Assembly (NCBI GenBank): GCA_015654595.1
Contig: JAATGQ010000155.1
Coordinates: 1-64,000 of the forward strand
Direction: 5' to 3'
Length of the DNA stretch: 64,000 bases
Source of the DNA: Chitinophagales bacterium
GTDB taxonomy: Bacteria > Bacteroidota > Bacteroidia > Chitinophagales > Chitinophagaceae
The notes under the pieces were generated by a model. The model was not told where the DNA came from and did not search any database. It was given only the letters and a program-made list of their open reading frames with translations. The translations under genes and the position numbers were made by a program. Within the stretch, counting starts at the first letter, position 1, and each line of letters opens with the position of its first letter. Positions 54,901 to 62,436 of the stretch are shown one piece after another.

Positions 54901-57872
54901 GCCACCATGTAGGGGAAGCTTGTTGGCAGGCTTAGTTGCTGCGGTCCGAAGGAAATGTTTCCGCTGGTGCTTGTATTACGCAGGACGGTGAGGGTTGCGC
55001 TGGTGGCATTTGCGGCAACGAGGTCTGCTTTACCATCGCCGTCGACATCGCACACAGATGTATATTGGCCTGTGGTATAAGTAAATCCGGCTACAGGGTA
55101 GAAGGATGGTTTTCCGACCTCTCCATTGTTCAGGTAAACGGCGATTGTATTATTGGGATAGGAGTAACTGGTTAATACGATGTCAGGCCGGCCGTCGCCA
55201 TCTATATCTGTTGCGACGACGCCTCTAGGGGTCAGACCGCCCGTCAGGGTTATTGGCGCTGCAAAGGTGATTGTTCCAGGTACGGAAGTATTTCTCAGGA
55301 TCGTGATGGTGCCGTCGTCCGAAGCGGATGCTATGACGTCGATTTTTCCGTCGCCGTCGACGTCGGCTGTCCAGACGCCGTTGGCTCCGCTGCCGATGGC
55401 ATAATCCGATTTGGGATCGTAGGAAAGACTTCCGGGGGTCGCGGAATTCCTCATCACAGAAATACCGCTGTTGGCCAGATTGGCTGCAACCAGGTCGGGC
55501 CAGCCGTCGCCATCAAGGTCGGCTGCGACAACGCTTGTTGTGTTGCTGTAGCCTGTTCCGGTAGCAATACGAAGTGGGTCGGCAAAAGACTTTGTCGACA
55601 GACTTCCGCCGTTGGGGAACGTGACGAGGAAGGGCGTCGTCGAATAGGCGGTATACGTATTCGTTGTAACGGAGATGGGCTGCCAGGAAGCGCCTGCCGG
55701 TACGACAACGGTGAGCGAGGTAGTAGACGCGGCAGTGATATTGGTGGCTTTGACGGCCCCGAAATAGATCGTATTATTGGCTGGCGTGGCGCTGAATCCC
55801 GTTCCAGTGATGGTTACGGCTGTGCCTACGGGACCCGAGGCGGGGCTAAAGGTCGTTATGACGGGTGGCGGTATATAATTAAAACTGCCGAATGAAGTAG
55901 TCCCCCCGTCGGTAGTTACGCTGACGGCGCCTGTTGTTCCCTGGCCCACCGCACAGACAATAGTATCCGCGGTCTTGACGGTATAGCTTCTGACCGCGGT
56001 ACCGCCGATCGTTAGGGAAGAAGCCCCAGTCAACCCTGTGCCGCCGATGGTCAGAACGGTTCCGCTGGTGCCATGATCGGGTGAAAAGGATTTGATGACT
56101 GGCGTCTCGACGTATTTGAGCGTAGATACGCCTGTTCCGCCAGGCGAAACAGCAGTGATTAGAGCGGGCGCACTGGATGGGATATGCGCTGTTATCTGGG
56201 TGGGTGATACGATAGTAAAGTCCGTGAAAGGCGTACTACCCAATGTCAGCGAGGTTATATACGTAAAGTCCGTTCCCGTGATCGTTATATTATCTCCTGC
56301 AACACCTGTTGTCGGAGTAAAGGAGGTGATGACAGGAGGCGGTATAAAGGTAAAGCCTGATATGGATGCCCGGGTGTAAGGCGACGCGACAACGATGTCT
56401 CCGGACGCCCCGGCGCCAACTCTTACAAGGATGCTGGTATCGGTGATCTGATAGATCCCGGCAGAAGGCGTGCCGCCAAAGCTTACGGAATTGACGTCAT
56501 AGAAGTTGCTGCCTTTTATCGTGATCATTGTGCCTGCTCCCGCTTTTGTAGGTTGAAACGATGTAAGCAGGATTGGAGAGGGGAAATTCTGATATTGTGT
56601 AGCGGTATCGCTATTGCTTCCGTTACTGACTACCAGCTGGATGGTATCCATTAACGGGAGACCTGTATGAGTATAGGAGAGATTATAGTTTTGACTGGTG
56701 AGTACATGGTTGACATACCACTTAGAAGAATAGCCTGGTTTTGACTGGTTGTTGGCTTTGACCTGGCTGGTGAAAGCAAATCCTGTTGTATCGATGGTGA
56801 AGAAGGCCTTTGGCAGCGGGTTGCCGCCGTATTGCAGACCCAGCTGGAGGAATCCGTGACCGCCACCCGCCCAGAGTTGAGTACCGAGGATCTGAAGGTC
56901 GTTATTGCCATAACCAAGATAGGAGAAGGTATTGTCTCTTGGAAGAAGCTCCCATATCTTTCCGGCGTCGCTGCTTTTATAAACGTCAAAGCCTACTGTG
57001 GCAAAGCCGGTGCTGTCGTTGATGAACTTCATCTTTGTAAAGGCCGCGCCAAGGGTGGCATTTGTCTGGGTCCAGCTGGCGCCTCCGTTTGTCGTGGAGT
57101 AGACCGTCGACGTGCCGCCGCTGGGTTGGACTTCGATCCAGCCCGAGTTGACCGAGTAGAAGGTGGCGTAGTTGATTTGTCCGGCAGGTATAGTCAGCTG
57201 TTGCCAGCTATCGCCGCCATCGGTAGTTTTGAGCAGTTTTTGTGATCCGTATCTTGTGCTGAAGACAAAGATGGTGTTATCATCGATCGCTTCGATAAAG
57301 GAAAAATAGCTGTTGGGGTCGTTCCGCACAACTGACCAGGTCTGTCCTTTGTCGGTGGTCTTTAGAACGCGATCCGCGTCTATTGCGTAACCCGTGTTGT
57401 CACTCTGGGGGAAGCTCATATCCATGATACCCGTACTCAGCTGCGTGGGGCTGTATTGAGAATTGTAGATCAGCTTAAACGTATTTCCGCCGTCTGTCGA
57501 TGATAAAATAGAAGGGACCAGGCCGTAGTCGCCAAAGACGAGGAGGTTGTTCTTGTCAAAGGCTTTTACGCCGCTGATGCCAAATCCAAAGGTGAGGTTT
57601 GCTCCGAATCCATTAAAATTTACATTCGAAGTAGTAATCGTCTTGACGGTGTAAGTCCTGCCGCTGTCGGTCGTATATACGATGCCGTTGGTAAAGGCGA
57701 CAAAGCCTTCGTTTGCGGAATAGAGATCGAGTTTCTGGACCTGGTTGTCTGCGTTGGATTCCTGGTGGATCTGGCGTAGCTGGGCTTTTAGGCTGAAGGA
57801 TAGTAATTGAAAGATTATCAGCAAGATAAAGCTGCTCTTGGCCTTCTGGCTACGGCTAGGGTAGAGTGTCAT
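51936..57872 (-). CDS. Giant secreted TIG/FG-GAP repeat protein with T9SS tail
   Basis: The 1978-residue protein, from ATG 57872, starts with a signal peptide (SSFILLIIFQLLSFSLKA). Order of parts: a photosystem-stability-like BNR/sialidase-type propeller (about 40-390, repeats of TTDGGDSW and TTNGGASW type), four TIG domains (SFTPTTGVAGDNITITG type), a block of FG-GAP/VCBS repeats (DLDGDGKPDL), two TIG, a second FG-GAP block, one TIG, two Ig-like segments, and a C-terminal type A sorting domain (MQVMPNPASDYIKVTW, LPKGYYVLKI). It should be exported by the type IX system. Role: adhesin or glycan-surface protein, not proven. The start at 57872 avoids an N-terminal stretch with no signal. Confidence 0.88.
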   Translation of the reverse strand: MTLYPSRSQKAKSSFILLIIFQLLSFSLKAQLRQIHQESNADNQVQKLDLYSANEGFVAFTNGIVYTTDSGRTYTVKTITTSNVNFNGFGANLTFGFGISGVKAFDKNNLLVFGDYGLVPSILSSTDGGNTFKLIYNSQYSPTQLSTGIMDMSFPQSDNTGYAIDADRVLKTTDKGQTWSVVRNDPNSYFSFIEAIDDNTIFVFSTRYGSQKLLKTTDGGDSWQQLTIPAGQINYATFYSVNSGWIEVQPSGGTSTVYSTTNGGASWTQTNATLGAAFTKMKFINDSTGFATVGFDVYKSSDAGKIWELLPRDNTFSYLGYGNNDLQILGTQLWAGGGHGFLQLGLQYGGNPLPKAFFTIDTTGFAFTSQVKANNQSKPGYSSKWYVNHVLTSQNYNLSYTHTGLPLMDTIQLVVSNGSNSDTATQYQNFPSPILLTSFQPTKAGAGTMITIKGSNFYDVNSVSFGGTPSAGIYQITDTSILVRVGAGASGDIVVASPYTRASISGFTFIPPPVITSFTPTTGVAGDNITITGTDFTYITSLTLGSTPFTDFTIVSPTQITAHIPSSAPALITAVSPGGTGVSTLKYVETPVIKSFSPDHGTSGTVLTIGGTGLTGASSLTIGGTAVRSYTVKTADTIVCAVGQGTTGAVSVTTDGGTTSFGSFNYIPPPVITTFSPASGPVGTAVTITGTGFSATPANNTIYFGAVKATNITAASTTSLTVVVPAGASWQPISVTTNTYTAYSTTPFLVTFPNGGSLSTKSFADPLRIATGTGYSNTTSVVAADLDGDGWPDLVAANLANSGISVMRNSATPGSLSYDPKSDYAIGSGANGVWTADVDGDGKIDVIASASDDGTITILRNTSVPGTITFAAPITLTGGLTPRGVVATDIDGDGRPDIVLTSYSYPNNTIAVYLNNGEVGKPSFYPVAGFTYTTGQYTSVCDVDGDGKADLVAANATSATLTVLRNTSTSGNISFGPQQLSLPTSFPYMVATGDIDGDGKPDLACVNANGSGISLFRNTSAGSSITFDNRIDLPTLTSPVCIGLTDLDGDGQLDMIIVSQTTDGKVRVYKNLSHKGQLLFGTGIDFPVGTIPMALATADLNLDGKNDIITTGNNTGLAILVNQVVAEPYVADYTPKTAITGTAVTITGRNFTSATAVSFQGVAATSFTINSDTSITAIVGAGATGSVIVTNPYGQDSAAGFTYGAVPSITSFSPLTGAVGSTLTINGTNFNPNDPANQVTIGGIRATILSATDHTFTVKVPAGTTYAPITVTTNTLIAYSNGVFSTLFPGAKANFDSHSFAPRQDHIFGGMTYAADLDGDGKMDLLSVGSSNNLFISPNTSSKGKITFADSVSVSVGIAAGKFIAGDLDGDGKPDIVSTDAQNGLITVVRNTSTPGHLSFTSPLQMPSGSSDFNNVNELVITDIDNDGKSDIIVSSYEHILSVFHNTTLNGVLSFERLDYETGTYATGVTVADLDGDGKKDIALSVNPTGAAIFRNTSSPGAVSFDTRIDITLNGSWPEFISSGDLDGDGKIDLLVPFVNSSNVAMLSNKSTPGTIAFGSETDIAANNGPWRTALGDLDGDGKPDLSVQGNYPDPYSAVRYTSVYKNIGASGSPAFQSKVDYALQDNSSMVGGRIVDLDGDGRPDLLTFGLGTSIFRNQIGLPYIDSLTPKKGSTGTPITIIGFGFTGATSVSFGGTAASSFKVNSDTSITAVVGTGATGDVTVTTASDTVTISGFTYIAPPPAPTITLIGSSSLCQGSYDTLQSSATTGNQWYKDGVALSDTTATLRTGNAGVYTVKVTLDGLSSAASDGVQLVVLALPPTPTITADSNILISSADAGNQWYIDTTQLIVGATDKEYIATQNAIYTVRITADGCLSAFSAPYTYPPPTITTPPTTSDSAMQVMPNPASDYIKVTWSVSGETVVNAEVVDFNGNVLLTQSGVHSGDKINTANLPKGYYVLKIISPDGKVRMAKPFGRL

Positions 57873-58104
57873 AGTTAGGGAAATCGTTGGGGTTCGGCCC
57901 AAAATACAATTTTCCCGGCGAATTGTGAAATAGCGTTTGTGTGAAATGTCAGTCTGGCGCCGGTGATTTCTGTTGCTGGGGCTGCCAGCTTGATCGTCAG
58001 CGGTTTGCCTGGCGAACAGAACGAGATCTCCCAAAACCGCAGAAGCTATTAATATGCGCGGGGTGTAATTCTGCGATTTGGTTAAATCCGGAGTTGCTGA
58101 GGTA

Positions 58105-58141
58105 ATGGAGCATGTCCTGGTTGTGCAAGGGCATGCTCCAT
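58105..58141. terminator. Hairpin after the M16 peptidase gene
   Basis: ATGGAGCATG (58105-58114) and CATGCTCCAT (58132-58141) form a perfect 10-base-pair stem just past the M16 stop. A T-run follows on + only, so for the minus-strand transcript the stem lacks a U-tract and is weaker as a terminator. Confidence 0.5.
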
Positions 58142-58146
58142 TTTTA

Positions 58147-60993
58147 CTAATTGTTGCTTTTTGCAGGGGCCTTGTTTTCCGGCAATAAGATTATCTTAAT
58201 AAATCTTTTTTCGTCGAGGTATTTGATAGCCATTTCCTGTATATCCTGGAGTGTAACGGCATTGATGGCTGCGCGATATTGGAGCACTTCGTCAAGGTTT
58301 TCGTTGTTTTGCAGCCTTGCCTGCAGGTAGGTTTGCCAGTAAGAATTGGATTGTTCGTTGACCTCTTGTGAGCGCAATGCTGTTACTTTGAATTTTTCCA
58401 GGTTGACGCTATCGATTTGGCCTTTCTTGATTTTATCGATTTCGTCGAGTGTGGCGGCAACCAGTTTGTCTACGTTTTCCGGCGCACATCCGAAAGAGAT
58501 CTGCGCATTGTAATATTCCCCGTACAGTTTCCCGGCGCCAGCCAGAACCTGTGGTGTATATACACCACCTTCTTCTTCTCTTAAGCGCTCGATCATGCGG
58601 ATGAGCAATACTTGCCGTAGGGCCTCCAGCTTGAAATTGTTGGTATAGTTATTAGGGAATGGGCCGGTAAAGTTCAGGAATACTTTTGCCTGGGGCTCGA
58701 TGCCTTTGCGAACAATTCGGCTAATATTCTCGTAAGGAGGATGATAGCCGAGGTCATTATACGTTTCATGCCGGTATAAGGCCGGAAGACCAGCTACGTA
58801 TTTTTCCAGCAGCGGCTTCAACGTCAACGTATCTATACTGCCTACAAACAGGAATTTGAAACCTGAAGCGTCAGCCATTCTATCCCGGTATACATCGTAA
58901 AGCTGGTCCAGCCGGATCTTGTTTATATCAGCTACCGTCTCACGCATTCTGCGGGGGTCATGATTTCCCATGACGGCGAGTATGGTATCCTGGAAGACGC
59001 TGGCTGGTGAGTTTTCCAGGTTGGTCAATGCTGCTTTCCTTTTGGCTATGGAAGCGTGGAATACCGCTGTATCTTTCCTGGGCTCGGTCATATAGGCAAA
59101 CATCTCTTCCAGCATTGCTTCCATGTCTTTGTTGGTGGATTGACCTGCCAAATGCTGGGTACGCTCGTCGATGGTAACTATCAGTCCCAGCTTCTTGTCT
59201 GCATTGTATTTTCGCAGCTGACCGGGAGTATAATTACCTGCTCCAAATTCCATTTCCATACCGGTTGCACGGGAGGAATAGAATAACGAATCGGGGCAGC
59301 GGGAGTAGCCACCCAGGGCATAGGCCTGCATATTGACCTCGTCGTTCTTGTAGTCGGTAGGTTTCACGTATACTTCAATGCCATTGCTGAGCTGGTATAT
59401 GATCACCCCTAACCGGGCGTCTTCTTTCCTTCCGATAATTTTGCCGGGCTGCGGCGTTTGTTTTAGCAAAGGCAGCTTACTGATATCGTCTTTGTAGGGC
59501 GACAGGTTTTCCCGGCTGGTCTGCTTCAGCCAGCGCTCAAATTCTTGCTGCGTTGGCAGGGAATCTTTCTCTTTTTCCGGGGCCATGATCAATACATCCC
59601 TGTTGACCGGTTCGGTTAACCGTTGCATTTCTTTATTTATAGCCGTAACATCAATTTCTCCCATCACCTGTTGGGCCAGCCGGTATTCATATGCTGCATC
59701 GGGAGCTGCCTGTTCCTTTAGAAAGTTGGCCAGGTATTGTTTGACCAATTGATCGGAGGCTATTTTATTTTGTTCGTGTGCTGCCGATTCCAGGGTGTTC
59801 AGCAGGAATTTTTTGGCACGTTCCACCTCCGTAGCCGTAATTCCAAACCGGCGCGCCCGTTGGATTTCGCGATATGCGGTTACTATCCCTTGCTGCAGCT
59901 GACCGGGTCTTGTGGTGACGGATAGGGAAAAGGCTTCTATTCCGCCGGGAAAATCGGTGTTGCCGACACCTGCGCTGATAAAAGGAGGATTATCTCGTTG
60001 TCCGATCTCTATTAATCTTTCCCTTAGCGCCCTTATGATCACCGTTTGCCCCAGGTAGCTTGTATAGTCGGCTGGGGTGCGCAATATTTCCGCTTTTCGT
60101 TTGAAGTATAGGGCTGCCTGTGTATAAGGCTGTTCTTTATCCGTTACTACGAGGTACTGGTTTTGGTCCTTCAGCCGTATGCTGTATGCCGGCCGCGGTT
60201 TTTCAGGTACCGGATTTTTCAGATCGGAAAATAGATCCTTGATTGTTTTTTCCGTTTTGTTTACATCGATATCACCGACAATGATCAGCGCCTGTAGATC
60301 TGGCCGGTACCAGTCGTGGTGAAAGCGGCGTAATGTTCCGGGATTGAAATGGAGTAATACTGTATCTGTACCGATGGGCAATCTATCGGCATAGCGCGAA
60401 TGATTGAGCAGCATGGGAAAGTACAGCCGGCTCATGCGTTCGTTGGCGCCTTTACCGAGCCGTTTTTCCTCCAGTACCACGCCTCTTTCTGCATCGATTT
60501 CGCTGGTTTCCAGGGTGGCGGCCTGTGCCCAGTCGTGCATAACCTGGAAGCCTCCTGCCAATGTCTCCATGCTATCGGCGGGTAACGGCAATTGGAATAC
60601 CGTTTCGTCGAAGCTGGTATAGGCGTTTAAATCGGCGCCAAAGCGAACGCCTGCTTTCTGGAGGTAGTTGACCAATTGATTTTTGGGGAAGTGCGTTGTG
60701 CCGTTGAAGTTCATGTGTTCCATAAAGTGGGCCAGGCCGCGCTGGTCATCCTCTTCCAGGATAGATCCTACTTTATTGGCCAGGTACATGACTACCCGGT
60801 GCTGGGGTTCTTCGTTATGGCGGATGTAATAGGTAAAGCCATTGGCTAATTTGCCTGTTCTTACTGCCGGGTCCAGTGGTATGAGCGGGGCTTTATCGTC
60901 GGGGGAGGCAGGATGTTGCTGACCGAATGCCGGTATAGCCAGCAATGCGGTTGATAATGCGGCCGTACAATACGTAATGATCTTGTTTTGCAT
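58147..60993 (-). CDS. M16 family zinc metallopeptidase
   Basis: The 948-residue protein has a signal peptide (ending PAFGQ) and an inverted zinc motif HFMEH (H89, E92, H93), with the third ligand E169 in DAERGVVLEEKR, 76 residues on, as in pitrilysin-type enzymes. Two M16 halves follow, the second with no zinc motif, and a C-terminal half. It resembles PqqL-like periplasmic peptidases. It lies 70 bases after susD in the same direction as the susC-susD pair, so imported peptides may be its substrate. Confidence 0.93.
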   Translation of the reverse strand: MQNKIITYCTAALSTALLAIPAFGQQHPASPDDKAPLIPLDPAVRTGKLANGFTYYIRHNEEPQHRVVMYLANKVGSILEEDDQRGLAHFMEHMNFNGTTHFPKNQLVNYLQKAGVRFGADLNAYTSFDETVFQLPLPADSMETLAGGFQVMHDWAQAATLETSEIDAERGVVLEEKRLGKGANERMSRLYFPMLLNHSRYADRLPIGTDTVLLHFNPGTLRRFHHDWYRPDLQALIIVGDIDVNKTEKTIKDLFSDLKNPVPEKPRPAYSIRLKDQNQYLVVTDKEQPYTQAALYFKRKAEILRTPADYTSYLGQTVIIRALRERLIEIGQRDNPPFISAGVGNTDFPGGIEAFSLSVTTRPGQLQQGIVTAYREIQRARRFGITATEVERAKKFLLNTLESAAHEQNKIASDQLVKQYLANFLKEQAAPDAAYEYRLAQQVMGEIDVTAINKEMQRLTEPVNRDVLIMAPEKEKDSLPTQQEFERWLKQTSRENLSPYKDDISKLPLLKQTPQPGKIIGRKEDARLGVIIYQLSNGIEVYVKPTDYKNDEVNMQAYALGGYSRCPDSLFYSSRATGMEMEFGAGNYTPGQLRKYNADKKLGLIVTIDERTQHLAGQSTNKDMEAMLEEMFAYMTEPRKDTAVFHASIAKRKAALTNLENSPASVFQDTILAVMGNHDPRRMRETVADINKIRLDQLYDVYRDRMADASGFKFLFVGSIDTLTLKPLLEKYVAGLPALYRHETYNDLGYHPPYENISRIVRKGIEPQAKVFLNFTGPFPNNYTNNFKLEALRQVLLIRMIERLREEEGGVYTPQVLAGAGKLYGEYYNAQISFGCAPENVDKLVAATLDEIDKIKKGQIDSVNLEKFKVTALRSQEVNEQSNSYWQTYLQARLQNNENLDEVLQYRAAINAVTLQDIQEMAIKYLDEKRFIKIILLPENKAPAKSNN

Positions 60994-61005
60994 AATGGGG
61001 AAAAA

Positions 61006-61053
61006 GTCTCCCTTGCTCTTTGCAAGAGACAGATTTGCATGGGCCAGGGAGAC
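61006..61053. repeat. Imperfect hairpin between susD and the M16 gene
   Basis: GTCTCCCT (61006-61013) and AGGGAGAC (61046-61053) are complementary across 32 bases that include a smaller CTCT/AGAG stem. It lies in the intercistronic gap and could attenuate transcription of the peptidase or stabilise the upstream message. Confidence 0.4.
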
Positions 61054-61063
61054 GGGTATTTAA

Positions 61064-62425
61064 TTAATTATAACCTGGATTTTGTACGAGATTGGGATTG
61101 GTATTGATGGCTGAGGCAGGGAATGCCAAAAGCATCAAGTGACTATCGAAGCCCGGTTTTAAAGCCGGCAGTACGTTGACAGCCTGGTTGGTTCTGACCA
61201 GGTCATACCACCGGTTGGAGCCTTCGAACATGAGTTCTTTCCTACGTTCGGCTGCTACTGCATCGAGCAATTGTTCAGTCGTTGTAATATCGGGGGGAGT
61301 TGTCAACCCGGCGCGATTGCGGACTGCGGATAGATCGGCCAGGCCATCCGTCACGTCATTATTATGTGCATAGGCTTCGGCGCGAATCAGGTAGACCTCG
61401 GCCAGTCTGAATTGGATGAGGTATTCTGCTGTTCCGGCGGTGGTGGCTTTGAGCTTCCATTTATAAGGATAATAACTGCCGGCAGCAGCACCTGTGCCTT
61501 CCTTTATCCAAGCACTTTTGCGTAAATCGCCGGTTTCAAACGAATTTACCAGGTCGGGTCTTACCACAAAGTAAAGGCTGGCGGTGTTACTGGGCACATA
61601 ACCGTTGGCGGCAAGTGTGTAGCCATAGGAATTCCAGAGTTGCCAGATCGTTTCGTTACTGGTGGAATAAAACACGGAGTTCAAGTCTGTAACCAGGCTA
61701 TATATGCCGGAATTGATAACGGCGCTGGCGGCGGCGGCGGCGTCCGTAAAGTCATTCGTATACAGATAAGCTTTGGCCAGCAGCGTGTTGGCTGTCGCTT
61801 TGTTTGCCCGGGTCCTGGTACCTGCGGCATAAGTATCGCTGAGGAGCGTTACCGCATTTTGCAAGTCGGCGATAATACTTTTATAAATATCTGCTACTGT
61901 ACTATTGCCCAAGGTGGCGCTGGCGGTTACATCGGGTGTCAGTACTAATGGGACCGTGCCATAATAGTTGGTGAGTTTGAAATAAGAAAAGGCGCGGAGG
62001 AAGTAGCATTCTCCTTTTACCTGGCTGGCAAAGGCGGCCGGAATAGCGGATGCGTCATCTATACCTGCTAGGATATAATTTGCGTTGTAGATGGCGGCAT
62101 AGTAGTACGAGAAAAAACCAAAATCATCATTGAGTCCATAGGTACTGTTAGAGGCCGTAATATAGAGCGTGGTAAGCGTTGAGGTCATTTCATCCGATAA
62201 AAGCGCGCCGTAAGTAAAATCGTTCGAAGAACCGCTATTGTATGTTGACAGGCTCGCGTATACGCCGTTGAGCGCTGCTTTTAAGCTGGTGGTATCGCTG
62301 AATATTGCCGAAGAAGAGATTTTAGTATCGGGCAAGGGTACGGTTACAAATTTTTTGCAAGCGCTGGACAGCAAGGCCGTCATCAGCAACAGGATGCCTG
62401 TTGTTTTTATACTTATTGTTTTCAT
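61064..62425 (-). CDS. RagB/SusD family lipoprotein
   Basis: The 453-residue protein has a lipobox (LLMTALLSSACKKFVTVP, Cys near residue 23) and the SusD helices FLRAFSYFKLTNYYGTVPLV and VYLIRAEAYAHNNDVTDGLA, with RRKELMFEGSNRWYDLVRTN near the end. It has a normal length for the smaller members. It is placed 11 bases after its SusC partner and 70 bases before the M16 peptidase, suggesting a peptide or glycopeptide uptake unit. Confidence 0.92.
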   Translation of the reverse strand: MKTISIKTTGILLLMTALLSSACKKFVTVPLPDTKISSSAIFSDTTSLKAALNGVYASLSTYNSGSSNDFTYGALLSDEMTSTLTTLYITASNSTYGLNDDFGFFSYYYAAIYNANYILAGIDDASAIPAAFASQVKGECYFLRAFSYFKLTNYYGTVPLVLTPDVTASATLGNSTVADIYKSIIADLQNAVTLLSDTYAAGTRTRANKATANTLLAKAYLYTNDFTDAAAAASAVINSGIYSLVTDLNSVFYSTSNETIWQLWNSYGYTLAANGYVPSNTASLYFVVRPDLVNSFETGDLRKSAWIKEGTGAAAGSYYPYKWKLKATTAGTAEYLIQFRLAEVYLIRAEAYAHNNDVTDGLADLSAVRNRAGLTTPPDITTTEQLLDAVAAERRKELMFEGSNRWYDLVRTNQAVNVLPALKPGFDSHLMLLAFPASAINTNPNLVQNPGYN

Positions 62426-62436
62426 TGTTTATTCAA

